A stretch of 41,979 nucleotides of DNA, from positions 64,001 through 105,979 of IMG/VR virus record IMGVR_UViG_3300022747_000001; one strand, written 5' to 3'. Shown one piece after another: positions 16,901-23,550 of the stretch. The notes under the pieces are model-generated. The model worked only from the letters and a program-made list of their open reading frames with translations, was not told the DNA's origin and ran no database searches. Every line of letters begins with the position of its first letter. The stretch's first letter is position 1. The stretch is from a virus. The position numbers and the translations under genes were made by a program.

Positions 16901-18260
16901 GCTGCATCAGGAACTCTTGCTGAAGCGTATTCAGTTGTTGGTAATGCGCAACACGGTCAGCCAGCTCCGTGGCCAGCACCGCGCGTTCCTTCTCCATCTT
17001 GGTGATGGCGATCTGCGACGCCTTGGCAGCCGCAGCGTTTTGTGCATCGGTTTCCTTGGCCAGCAGCGCCTGCTTCTTCAGGAACGCCGCTTCCGTAGCA
17101 GCGATCTCTTCGGTGATGAGGCGCAGCTTGTCGGCCTTGGCCGCGTTTTGTGCGGCGATCTCTTCGCCGTACTTGCCGATGCGCTCGTTGATCGACTTCT
17201 TGAAGGCTTCGCCGAACGCCAGAATCTTGTTGGCGGCAAAGTAGGCCAGGTACGCCTCGCCCGCCAGCTTGATGGTGTCCCACCACTTGATCGTGAAGTC
17301 CACCACGATGCGCATGGCTTTGACCACCGAGGCCAGGTCTTCACCCAGCTGGTTGGCGAACTTCTTGGCTTCGTTGGTGCCGAACAGGTCGATGATGTGC
17401 TGAAGCTCTTCTTTGGCTTCTTTGAAGAAGCTGCCCTTGCCGACTTCAACCTTCCACAGTTCGAACTTGGTAGACAGCAGCGAGAGCATGCCTGTCCAGC
17501 TGTCCATCATGGCCGCCGCCGCGCCGTCGTTCTCGTAGCGCATGACGGTGAACATATTCTGGAGCGAGGTCGTGGCACCCACGGTGCCTTGCTTGACCAT
17601 CGCGGCGAACTTTTGCAGCGACACGCCCGAACCTTGGGCCATCAGGTTGATCGCGTTGGGAACGGCTTCACCCAACTGCTGACGCAATTCCTCCATCGAG
17701 ATCACGCCCTTGCCGGCCATCTGCTGAATCGCGATGGAGGCGCGGTGCATGGTGTCGGAGGTGCCACCGAAACGGGCGACCGAATCCGACAGCGCTTGCA
17801 GGCTGCCGTTGGTGGGGTCGATGCCCGCCGATTTGAGCTTGACGAACGAGTCCGTCAGTGTCTTCACGTCAAACGGATTCTTCTGGGCCATGTCGAACAC
17901 GAACTTGGTGTTCTTGATGGCGTCCAGTTGTTTGCCGGCTTCGGTGGTTTCCTTGCTCATGCCCTTCATCAGAAGGGTCATGCGCTCCATCTCGCCGGAG
18001 GATTTCAGTACCGCAGTGGGCAGCGACAGAAAGATGTCATGAACGTCTTGAATGGCGAAGCGCATCAGCGATGCGGTGCGCACAACGTCATGGAACTTTT
18101 GACCCAGACCTGTGAAGTGCTTCTCGAGCGCCTGGCTGGAGGTGGCGGTTTGGTCGAGCGAACGCTTCAGCTCCTGGATTGTTTGTCCGGCCTTTTGCGT
18201 CTGAATCGTAAACTGACCGTTGTCCAGGGTCAGCAAGACTTTGATTTCACCACCTACCAT
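13911..18260 (-). CDS. Tail tape measure protein
   Basis: At 1449 residues this is the longest gene in the window, as expected for the protein that sets tail length. Residues about 70-290 match the tape measure N-terminal domain (MERMTLLMKGMSKETTEAGK, KNPFDVKTLTDSFVKLKSAGIDP, GKGVISMEELRQQLGEAVPNAINLMAQ). The middle is long Ala/Lys/Glu-rich coiled coil with one hydrophobic segment (GGWVGVAIGVLFTLGDMLY, near 580). The lambda gpH-like C-terminal region includes TWGDSVNAMNQLSANWATTF and VDWKNMVASMAKDLLSVYMK. Near residues 1300-1360 there is a local 11-residue repeat (VTTAMEEMTFA). The gene follows the GT chaperone by 10 nt, the classical order. Confidence 0.95.
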   Translation of the reverse strand: MVGGEIKVLLTLDNGQFTIQTQKAGQTIQELKRSLDQTATSSQALEKHFTGLGQKFHDVVRTASLMRFAIQDVHDIFLSLPTAVLKSSGEMERMTLLMKGMSKETTEAGKQLDAIKNTKFVFDMAQKNPFDVKTLTDSFVKLKSAGIDPTNGSLQALSDSVARFGGTSDTMHRASIAIQQMAGKGVISMEELRQQLGEAVPNAINLMAQGSGVSLQKFAAMVKQGTVGATTSLQNMFTVMRYENDGAAAAMMDSWTGMLSLLSTKFELWKVEVGKGSFFKEAKEELQHIIDLFGTNEAKKFANQLGEDLASVVKAMRIVVDFTIKWWDTIKLAGEAYLAYFAANKILAFGEAFKKSINERIGKYGEEIAAQNAAKADKLRLITEEIAATEAAFLKKQALLAKETDAQNAAAAKASQIAITKMEKERAVLATELADRVAHYQQLNTLQQEFLMQQMAAELEAEAQLRRKKAGSAAAAAAANAEAMRIANNASVLSGTVAATKAEIDALKAKEAALLSAIAAQRAHTTAQTADAAAAALTADFFRNNARLLNEKAAAASAAAMGVGMLGRAMTGLKLVFDAFGGWVGVAIGVLFTLGDMLYKYMNRWEEFARIVERTKNGIYSKDDLEGAKRAEKDLQDKISTKEKILARLESNVNSRQSASRAKDAGFVGKDGLGDIEAYKESLRKQIADQRRELEIATNTRTEQQKLEGEKGSQEAVNLYRRQYERESTEKQKIFREGTTKSIQDEEKAVKDEKDALAARGQKLSGPREDAIRQPYINARNVLIKQSNQAALDYALVKAKEVDAMIATETDAAKKKELAAQKLFLDEQVKQARQQNVQASTLGTVDVRGKEANDRPINPLLRYVTTLANDLDKAKLKLEASIDGVRDMAALRNEAAVKVLGDMAEGKFDESLGKNDDGTTKRDYVGGMKQRQTAVADFLKQLKAGKGDIDEFVGGLQNVSEAQKKMILQAINYAAELPAVKEQQKAMNDASKQEAKTLEDLNAARMRYSSEGLVKESEGMLALEKHYAELAKSIAKAGTEFTEFQAKRAAAFANQAMADALVYGADQKKALRDATTAQVKATQTIAEAKEYEHKQNLARIQAEQDKQEEAIWKQIALEGQSVEKRKELVESLNVVQKAAGDARAAEQKRHDDAMRTQLMELRKTWGDSVNAMNQLSANWATTFMDNLVNVISGTKVDWKNMVASMAKDLLSVYMKKSFGEAITGMFSSLGSTIGGALGLTGSAAGGAAGAAGGGLASAAQTTAIETAMTAMTTSVTTAQGEMSLATTSSLGEQSLAMEEMVFSVTTAMEEMTFAVTTAMSEMATTSAAGAAFANGGIMTSAGSMPLKMYANGGIANRPQVALFGEGATPEAYVPLPDGRTIPVTMTGMNTTTNNSQGGVYISISVANGTDNTSSKGDDAETWKRVAQRVKGVVLEELVTQQRPGGVLAR

Positions 18261-18270
18261 TGCACTTCCT

Positions 18271-18920
18271 TCACAGTTCTGCTGCCATCATCTTCAGTTC
18301 GGAGAACCCTTTCTCATCCCGATCGACATCCAACACTGGGTTGTCGGTCATCACCAAGCCAATCTCAAGCACAAGGCGCTCTTGATGGTTTTCGATGCCC
18401 TCGGCGCTTTGGGAGGCTGTCGCCACCATCAGCGCACGCATGTCGTTCTCTGCACGCACGCGGCGAATGTTGCCGCTGAACAACCAGAACGCGCGAATTG
18501 GCATTGCCAGCACGTCCTGATATGACATTCCGTAGAAGTGGCTCACCTGACAGCAGAGGAAACCGAAGTCGATTTCCCGTTCAGGCAGGCCGCTTACACG
18601 TTTCCCTGTTCACCTTCGGCGGCGGCAACGATCTTGGCGGGGTCTTCCCCACGAATGAACGAAGTCAGACCGCGCAACTGATCGAGCGATAGGCTCATCA
18701 GCACCTTGGGGTCAATCTCAGGAATGGCACGCTGGATCAGCTCCACCGTCGCCTTCAACTGCACCGCATAGCTGGTTTCCTTTTCCATCTGCTCGGCCAC
18801 ACGGGTCGTCTCGATGAAGTCGTCAACCGACATCTCCTTGATCTTGTAGACCGTCTCGCCAATCTGAACTTCGCGTGTCTCTTTGGCGCTCAGTTGGTTC
18901 AGGTTCAAAAGTTTTGTCAT
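18271..18920 (-). CDS. Tail assembly chaperone GT, made by -1 programmed frameshift
   Basis: This is the fusion of the upstream G frame and the downstream T frame. Ribosomes slipping back one base on GGGAAAC (18606-18600) would leave the G frame after Gly-Asn, six bases before its TAA, and continue RVSGLPEREIDFGFLCC into the T frame. T ends at the TGA at 18271-18273 (about 107 + 109 residues). The T part (SHFYGMSYQDVLAMPIRAFWLF...) has no good start of its own: a GTG at 18546 lacks a clear ribosome site. In lambda the rare GT form links the tape measure protein to the tube protein. Frame arithmetic, site and gene position agree; expression is inferred. Confidence 0.85.
18594..18920 (-). CDS. 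Tail assembly chaperone G
   Basis: This encodes 108 residues (MTKLLNLNQLSAKETREVQIGETVYKI...EGEQGNV). It is a small acidic-helical protein of the G-type chaperone family, directly between the tube protein and tape measure genes. It coats the tape measure during tail assembly and is absent from virions in lambda-like phages. The start at 18920 is preceded by a candidate ribosome site (AGGAGTACAC). It follows a transcription terminator at 18948-18970, so its dose would be reduced relative to the tube protein. Confidence 0.88.
   Translation of the reverse strand: MTKLLNLNQLSAKETREVQIGETVYKIKEMSVDDFIETTRVAEQMEKETSYAVQLKATVELIQRAIPEIDPKVLMSLSLDQLRGLTSFIRGEDPAKIVAAAEGEQGNV
18600..18606 (-). promoter_or_regulatory. 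Slippery heptamer GGGAAAC for -1 frameshifting (G to GT)
   Basis: On the minus strand the G frame reads CAG GGA AAC GTG TAA, so G-GGA-AAC has the X-XXY-YYZ form and phase required for tandem slippage. Lambda uses the closely related GGGAAAG. The -1 frame is open from here into T. I did not identify a clear downstream pseudoknot. Confidence 0.85.
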
Positions 18921-18947
18921 GTGTACTCCTATGTTTCACAAAAGAAA

Positions 18948-18970
18948 AAGCCTCGCACTAGGCGAGGCTT
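18948..18970 (-). terminator. Rho-independent terminator after the tail tube gene
   Basis: A 9-bp perfect stem AAGCCTCGC/GCGAGGCTT with a 5-nt loop is followed on the minus strand by a T-rich run (TTTTTCTTTT). It lies between the tube protein stop (19004) and the G start (18920). Confidence 0.85.
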
Positions 18971-18985
18971 ATTCTATAACAGATA

Positions 18986-18999
18986 AGTCAGTTGTGAAA
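18986..18999. promoter_or_regulatory. AGTCA-N4-TGACT palindrome before the tube-gene terminator
   Basis: AGTCA-GTTG-TGAAA (8 of 10) lies between the tube protein stop codon and the terminator hairpin. A stop-palindrome-terminator order is also seen after the capsid gene (23524) and near terS (29217). Confidence 0.5.
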
Positions 19000-19003
19000 G
19001 AGC

Positions 19004-19876
19004 TTATGCCCCAACAGTGAACAACTTTCCGCCGTTTGCCGAATCAGGGTAGCCCATGAATTCGACGTTGTAGATGCGCTCGTTTTCCAGCTTGTACGCG
19101 AAGTTCAACGCGCCAGCGGTAGCGGCCAGAGGAATCACGAAATCTTCAGACTTGTCCGAAGCTGGGCGACCCACTGGGTGCAGACGCAGTTCTTTGGCCA
19201 CTGTCAGCAAGTCAGTGCCGATGCCGGTTGTCACGTTCACAGACTTGGTAGTCGTGTCCGCACCGCCCGACAGCGTTGCACCCGACAGAGTGACCTTTGC
19301 GCCCGCAGTGCCAGCACCCAGGGTGAAGGCGTTGCCGTCAGCAGTCTTCACACCGTTTGCGCCGAACAGAGCCGCACCGTAAGTCACCGACACCACAGCG
19401 CCAGACGCGCTGTACTGGGCTTGAGCCACGGCCACTTCAGTCGAAGCTGTCAGCACGGCAGCCAGGGCAGCAGCCGTTGCGGTGGCAGTTGCGCCGATCG
19501 TCACTTCGTCGGCAGCGGCAGCGGCTGTCTTGAAGGTGATGGTTTTGCCGTTGACAGTGATCGTGTCATTGGTCGAAGGGTTGGTCGCGATGGTGATGCT
19601 GCCTTGAGCAACGGCGCCGCCAGTGGACAGCAGTGTCGCGCCAGGCATGATCGCAACCATGTTTTCCAGAGTCGTTTCAGCCAGGGGAACCTTGGCGTTC
19701 ACGTCACGACCCATGATGTATTCGTTCACGGTAGTTTTACCGAACTGATCGACGTTCACTTTGTGGGTGTCTGTCTTCACAGTCACTTCCACGCCGCCTT
19801 GGGTGTAACCCAGGTCAACGCCGTCAAAAATCACTTGGCAGACGCCAAGCTTCACGTTTTTGGTACTAGATGCCAT
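19004..19876 (-). CDS. Major tail tube protein with an inserted Ala/Thr-rich domain
   Basis: The protein has 290 residues. The N-terminal part (KLGVCQVIFDGVDLGYTQGGVEVTVKTDTHKVNVDQFGKT, YIMGRDVNAKVPLAETTLENM) and the C-terminal part (TDLLTVAKELRLHPVGRPAS...LENERIYNVEFMGYPD) are typical of siphovirus tube proteins. Between them, at about residues 88-215, is a low-complexity beta domain (GSITIATNPSTNDTITVNGKTITFKTAAAAAD..., ending SGGADTTTK). It looks like an insertion displayed on the outside of the tube. Strong supply signals fit its high copy number: own promoter (19936-19964), AAAGGAAAAG ribosome site and terminator. Confidence 0.9.
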   Translation of the reverse strand: MASSTKNVKLGVCQVIFDGVDLGYTQGGVEVTVKTDTHKVNVDQFGKTTVNEYIMGRDVNAKVPLAETTLENMVAIMPGATLLSTGGAVAQGSITIATNPSTNDTITVNGKTITFKTAAAAADEVTIGATATATAAALAAVLTASTEVAVAQAQYSASGAVVSVTYGAALFGANGVKTADGNAFTLGAGTAGAKVTLSGATLSGGADTTTKSVNVTTGIGTDLLTVAKELRLHPVGRPASDKSEDFVIPLAATAGALNFAYKLENERIYNVEFMGYPDSANGGKLFTVGA

Positions 19877-19906
19877 TTCTTTTCCTTTGCAAAGGGGATT
19901 TCTTTA

Positions 19907-19964
19907 AGTCACGATTGACTTAGCCGGTGCCCGCGACTCTACCACAGATTGACCATTTTGTCCA
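19907..19964 (-). promoter_or_regulatory. Candidate promoter and exact operator palindrome for the tube gene
   Basis: The minus strand reads TGGACA (19964-19959), a 17-bp spacer and TAGAGT (19941-19936). Fifteen bases further is the exact palindrome AGTCAATCGTGACT (19920-19907), which would lie around +9 to +23 of the transcript, a roadblock or repressor position. The tube protein ATG is at 19876. Confidence 0.55.
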
Positions 19965-19973
19965 GCCCCAGGC

Positions 19974-20441
19974 TTACAGGAAGTCTTGTGCCACCTGAAT
20001 CAGCCGGTTCATCATGCCGCTGGAGGCTATATCGGCGGCGGCGCGTTCCAGATACATGCCCCCGACCATTTCGTTTTGGCCTTCCTGTTTGGCCTGCGAG
20101 TTTGGCCCCAGGTTGTAGGGGCCATACGGAGTCAGATGCTCGTGCATCAGGTAGGCGTAGCGGCGAATGTCTCGCCCGTCATGACCCTTCATGTCCAAGT
20201 CCACAAACACCGAGTACGACTTCCGCGCAAAGCGGCCTGCATTGTCACGACCGCCACCCAGCGTTTCCACCTTGATGGCTTCCTCGAGGTTGCCGTGGTC
20301 GATCGGTGCGTATTTGCGAGCCAGGTCACGAATGGCGTAGGCTTCTTTTTTCATCTGAGCGGCCACCCCTTCGGTCGCCTTGTCGCCCAGCTGCGTCAGC
20401 AGAAACTGGAGTCGCTCGACCCCTTCAACTTCCATACCCAT
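19974..20441 (-). CDS. Tail completion / neck protein (HK97 gp10-like)
   Basis: This encodes 155 residues starting MGMEVEGVERLQFLLTQLGDKATEG with a strong ribosome site (AGGAG). The N-terminal helix, ARKYAPIDHGNLEEAIKVE, and the YAYLMHEHLTPYG segment are typical of HK97 gp10-type proteins, which join or complete the tail at the neck. It overlaps the preceding gene by 17 nt and is the last neck gene before the tube protein, the usual place. Confidence 0.78.
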   Translation of the reverse strand: MGMEVEGVERLQFLLTQLGDKATEGVAAQMKKEAYAIRDLARKYAPIDHGNLEEAIKVETLGGGRDNAGRFARKSYSVFVDLDMKGHDGRDIRRYAYLMHEHLTPYGPYNLGPNSQAKQEGQNEMVGGMYLERAAADIASSGMMNRLIQVAQDFL

Positions 20442-20823
20442 AGGTTGCTCCTACGAAGTTGGCGTCGAACTTCACCTGAATCTCGTAGAAGTTGCCCTCC
20501 GAGACAGGGAATGTGACGGGCAGCGACTTGGGGCGCACGTACTTGTAGTGAACGCCGTCAATCGCGGTTTCGAAAAAGCACAGCGCCGTCATCACGCTTT
20601 GCATGAGTGCGGCTGCCGCAGCGTAGTCGTGGCCACGCACGATCACATTGAACTCGGTCTTGTAGTAGCCAGGCAGCTCGTGGTCGATATGGGTGCCATT
20701 GAGCGGACTGCGCAGCAAGATGCCGTTCTTGCACTCCATCGGCATGAAGTTGATGAACAGTGTTTTGCCCTGCACACCGAGGTTGTTCCCCTGAAGCTTG
20801 TTAGCGATTGGCATCATGTCCAT
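20425..20823 (-). CDS. Putative tail terminator / minor neck protein
   Basis: This encodes 132 residues (MDMMPIANKLQGNNLGVQGKTLFINFMP...). A helix is followed by beta strands, ending FPVSEGNFYEIQVKFDANFVG. Length, predicted fold and place between the connector and gp10-like genes fit a tail terminator (gpU-like role) or minor capsid protein. No motif is decisive. The ATG at 20823 has GGAG 6 nt upstream. Confidence 0.6.
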   Translation of the reverse strand: MDMMPIANKLQGNNLGVQGKTLFINFMPMECKNGILLRSPLNGTHIDHELPGYYKTEFNVIVRGHDYAAAAALMQSVMTALCFFETAIDGVHYKYVRPKSLPVTFPVSEGNFYEIQVKFDANFVGATYGYGS

Positions 20824-20825
20824 GT

Positions 20826-21170
20826 TCAGCTCCAGACGGTCGCGGTGATTTCATAGTGATCCAGCTTGCCCGACACGCTGTGGCGCGGGAATTTGGAAGC
20901 GATGCGCAGCGTGGCGCCCGACACCTCGATGATGTCGTCGATGTTGGCCACCGTGGTGGCTGCCAGCAGAATCACTGAATCGGCCGTCAGTTCACGGGCG
21001 TTGCCGCGCGAGGCTGATGTGTCCGCGCGAACCGAAGTCTTCAGGCTCTTGATGTCCAGCTTCACGATGGCGCAGCGCTCGGTCACGCGCTTGGCAGGCA
21101 AAGGCTTGCCGTACACATCGGTTTCACCCGACGACACGGAGATGATGCAGGTCAGGTTAGGCCGGAACAT
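20826..21170 (-). CDS. Putative head closure / stopper protein
   Basis: This encodes 114 residues (MFRPNLTCIISVSSGETDVYGKPLPAKRVTERCAIVKL...). It is a small beta-barrel-like protein with a loop rich in Arg/Ser/Ala (VRADTSASRGNARELTADS). Head closure (stopper) proteins of siphoviruses have this size and lie exactly here, after the adaptor and before the tail terminator. It overlaps the upstream gene by 14 nt. The role is inferred from order. Confidence 0.6.
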   Translation of the reverse strand: MFRPNLTCIISVSSGETDVYGKPLPAKRVTERCAIVKLDIKSLKTSVRADTSASRGNARELTADSVILLAATTVANIDDIIEVSGATLRIASKFPRHSVSGKLDHYEITATVWS

Positions 21171-21828
21171 GGTGCGTGATGAAGGCTGTCGAGTTGTAGT
21201 GGAACATCAGCTTGATCTGCTCGAAGCTCTTGTAGCCAGGGGTCTGGCCAGAGATCGAAAAGACGGTGCCGTGCCCCACATGCTCGGGGTTGGGGTAATT
21301 GACTTGTGCCAGATCGCTGGTCTGGGCAATCTGCGCCAGCGTGAACTCAATCCAGCTTTGGTAGGCGTAGTTGCGGGCTTCGGCCAGCAGGTACGAGGCC
21401 GCATCGAACGAGCGACCCTTGGGAGTCTTGATGCGAAAGTCGGGATTGGACAGCTTTTGCTGGAGCAGCAGTCCGATGGCGCCGTGCGCTTCTTTGACGC
21501 CGGCCAGGGTATTCTGAGCGCCACCCTTCATGCGCTGCATGAGCGTGTAAATGTTTTGCGCAGCGATGTTCGAAAGCTCGCGCTTGAACCGCGCAGAACG
21601 CACGTCAGAGTCCGCCAGCGGGTATGACTGTGCGAAGTCGTCAACGCGTGCGGAGGCGCTGCTCAAGAAGGTTTTCGCAAGTGCGGCACCCTGCTCTTGC
21701 ATCTGTCGCACCATGTGGGGGCTGACCTCGGCGCCAGGCGCCATCAAGGTCAGGTAACGCCCCGCAAGCGCGAACAGAAACAGGTCGTAGTCCTGCTTCA
21801 GTTTGGTTGCGAAGTCATCAAAGATCAT
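21157..21828 (-). CDS. Head-neck structural protein of unknown role
   Basis: This encodes 223 residues from ATG 21828, overlapping the upstream TGA by 4 nt (ATGA). It is mostly helical (DDFATKLKQDYDLFLFALAGRYLTLM, RMKGGAQNTLAGVKEAHGAIGLLL), with a C-terminal SISGQTPGYKSFEQIKLMFHYNS. I do not recognise the family. The position between the adaptor and stopper-like genes suggests a minor head or connector protein. Confidence 0.6.
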   Translation of the reverse strand: MIFDDFATKLKQDYDLFLFALAGRYLTLMAPGAEVSPHMVRQMQEQGAALAKTFLSSASARVDDFAQSYPLADSDVRSARFKRELSNIAAQNIYTLMQRMKGGAQNTLAGVKEAHGAIGLLLQQKLSNPDFRIKTPKGRSFDAASYLLAEARNYAYQSWIEFTLAQIAQTSDLAQVNYPNPEHVGHGTVFSISGQTPGYKSFEQIKLMFHYNSTAFITHHVPA

Positions 21829-22679
21829 CCCGCGCGTCCAATCCGCTTGGCGAAGGTCACGTAGTAGCTCAGATAGCCCAAAGCACGGCGACACACGGGC
21901 AAACGCAGCGGTACGCCGGCGGTGCGGAACTTCTGAGTCGATTCACCAATCGTCTCCTCCACGATGCCACCCATGCGCTTGTCCTCGTCGGGGCTGCCAC
22001 CCAGGATGGCGTTGGCTTCGACGATTTGCGCCAGGCGAAGCTGACGCTTGAACTTTTCGGGCAGCGTGGCAAATTGCGTGGCGTTCAGGATGGCCAGGTT
22101 GCCGTTGAAGATGAACAGGCTGTTGCGAGCCACGTAGCTCGACTGAAACTGACCCTCTGGCACGTAGGCCAGTTGGTCTTGGCCAAAGTTCACGTTCGAA
22201 TTGAGCAGGTTGAAGTTCAGTTGCACCACATGCTCACGGGCATCCATCAGTGCTTGAATCTTTTGCTGGTCGCTGGCGGCGTCCCAGGCGGGGATGTTGG
22301 GGATGTCCAGTGCCGTCAGTTGCGCCTGAGCAAAGCTCTGGAACGTGTTGACCGCCATTTGCAGCGGGTCGGTGACTTCCACAGCGTAGTTGCGGCTGAA
22401 CGCGACGGTGCCCGAGGCGGTGACGCAGTACAGCTCCACCGATCGGATTTCACGGGTGTTGCCGGCGGCAACCGTATTCAGGCTGCCAGGGATGACGATG
22501 GTCGCTTGGGTGTCCTGAGCCGCAAAGTCGGGCACACCGATGGTAGCCACCAGTTCGGTGCCGTCTTGGTTGATGACGCGGTAGGTGGCCGAGGTGACTT
22601 CCAGGGCATTGCCCGAGGCGTCAACCAGATCGACCACCAAGGTCACGTCCGTGCTTTGCAGATAGACATCCAGCGCCAT
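21825..22679 (-). CDS. Head-tail adaptor with N-terminal Ig-like domain
   Basis: The protein has 284 residues. Residues 1-110 look like a beta-sandwich (LVVDLVDASGNALEVTSATYRVINQDG...). The C-terminal half is helical (FKRQLRLAQIVEANAILGG, GGIVEETIGESTQKFRTAGVPL, CRRALGYLSYYV). This layout is typical of gp6/gp15-type adaptors that bind under the portal. The extra N-terminal domain may decorate the neck or capsid surface. The start follows the preceding stop directly (TAAGTCATG). Confidence 0.65.
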   Translation of the reverse strand: MALDVYLQSTDVTLVVDLVDASGNALEVTSATYRVINQDGTELVATIGVPDFAAQDTQATIVIPGSLNTVAAGNTREIRSVELYCVTASGTVAFSRNYAVEVTDPLQMAVNTFQSFAQAQLTALDIPNIPAWDAASDQQKIQALMDAREHVVQLNFNLLNSNVNFGQDQLAYVPEGQFQSSYVARNSLFIFNGNLAILNATQFATLPEKFKRQLRLAQIVEANAILGGSPDEDKRMGGIVEETIGESTQKFRTAGVPLRLPVCRRALGYLSYYVTFAKRIGRAG

Positions 22680-22682
22680 GAC

Positions 22683-23141
22683 TTACTCCCCTGTCTTGGC
22701 GGCTTGCGCCTTCATGATGCCGGCGATCAGACCCACGATGGAGGTGCCTTTGACCGACAAGGTGTCTGCAACGGTACGCAGACCCGCAATGCCTTCCTTG
22801 TCCGCGATGGCAGCCAGGCTGTCTTCGGTGTAGGTCGGGATTTCGCTGACCACTTCGGTGCCCTCGGGCGCCTGGGTCACTTGGCCAGCCTTCTCTTCAA
22901 CGGGCATGGACATTTCGTTGATGTCGTGGCCGCCGACGTGAGCCGGTGCGTGCATGTTGTTCAGGTACATTTCGCCGACGTTGGCGGCAGAGCCGTCTTC
23001 CCACTCGGCGCCGATGGCAGCGGAGATGCGAATCGCGTCGATCGGGAGCACGTCGCCCTCGCTCAAGCCATTCTTGAACATCACCACACCCATTTGGCCG
23101 GTGTAGGTTTCAAAACCCGCCTGTGTGAGTTTCAGCTTCAT
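22683..23141 (-). CDS. Small virion-associated protein, paralogue A
   Basis: This encodes 152 residues. The first 50 (MKLKLTQAGFETYTGQMGVVMFKNGLSEG...) clearly resemble the first 50 of the next gene upstream (MKIKITQAGSESFNGWIGDVEFVNGVSV...), so the pair arose by duplication. The middle is acidic. The C-terminus (DSLAAIADKEGIAGLRTVADTLSVKGTSIVGLIAGIMKAQAA) resembles a small helical HeH/SAP-like or peptide-binding fold. Position between capsid and adaptor suggests a head decoration or completion protein. I do not recognise a named family. Confidence 0.6.
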   Translation of the reverse strand: MKLKLTQAGFETYTGQMGVVMFKNGLSEGDVLPIDAIRISAAIGAEWEDGSAANVGEMYLNNMHAPAHVGGHDINEMSMPVEEKAGQVTQAPEGTEVVSEIPTYTEDSLAAIADKEGIAGLRTVADTLSVKGTSIVGLIAGIMKAQAAKTGE

Positions 23142-23143
23142 GC

Positions 23144-23470
23144 TTACCCCTTCACGTCAGCGTCGGTCGTGGCGTTGGCGCCCTCTTCTTCAGCAGTTTC
23201 GGTTGGAGCGGCAGCTTCGGTCTTCTCGACGGTCGGCTCCGGTGTCTTGACTTCGGCGGTCTTGACCTCTTCGGTCACTTTGACTTCGACTTCAGCTTCA
23301 ACTTCAGCTTCGGCTTGAACGTCTTCTACCAGCTCGATCGAGTAGATGGCGCCGACGTGGGCGATTGCCTGCTCAGGCTGGTCAGTCACGGACACGCCGT
23401 TGACGAACTCGACATCACCGATCCAGCCGTTGAACGATTCGCTGCCAGCTTGTGTAATTTTGATTTTCAT
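23144..23470 (-). CDS. Small acidic virion-associated protein, paralogue B
   Basis: This encodes 108 residues. The N-terminal 50 are shared with its downstream neighbour. From residue 52 the sequence becomes a Glu/Val/Ala/Thr low-complexity tail (EAEVEAEVEVKVTEEVKTAE...), highly acidic and probably disordered. AGGAG lies 8 nt before the ATG. It comes after the capsid terminator at 23494-23516, so read-through or a separate promoter must supply it. A possible head accessory or decoration protein. Confidence 0.6.
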   Translation of the reverse strand: MKIKITQAGSESFNGWIGDVEFVNGVSVTDQPEQAIAHVGAIYSIELVEDVQAEAEVEAEVEVKVTEEVKTAEVKTPEPTVEKTEAAAPTETAEEEGANATTDADVKG

Positions 23471-23493
23471 GGATGACTCCTACAAATGAAAAA

Positions 23494-23516
23494 GGGCGGG
23501 TCTTTTGAACCCGCCC
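23494..23516 (-). terminator. Rho-independent terminator after the major capsid gene
   Basis: An 8-bp stem GGGCGGGT/ACCCGCCC with a 7-nt loop is followed on the minus strand by TTTTTC. It lies 35 nt after the capsid stop and would lower expression of the following neck genes. Confidence 0.85.
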
Positions 23517-23523
23517 AATTCTA

Positions 23524-23537
23524 CGTCAGTTGTGACT
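23524..23537. promoter_or_regulatory. AGTCA-N4-TGACT palindrome before the capsid terminator
   Basis: CGTCA-GTTG-TGACT (9 of 10) lies between the capsid stop (23551) and the terminator hairpin (23516). TAGAAT follows it on the minus strand, but a transcript from there would begin inside the hairpin, so I do not call a promoter. Confidence 0.55.
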
Positions 23538-23550
23538 GACTCCGCAAGCC

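Noticed and set aside
13941-18479. Very long plus-strand open frame opposite the tape measure gene
   Set aside because: It is an antisense shadow created by the codon bias of the real minus-strand gene; the product is Arg/His/Leu-rich with no motif.
23518-23537. Promoter after the capsid gene (palindrome followed by TAGAAT)
   Set aside because: The start point would fall inside the terminator stem and the -35 is poor.
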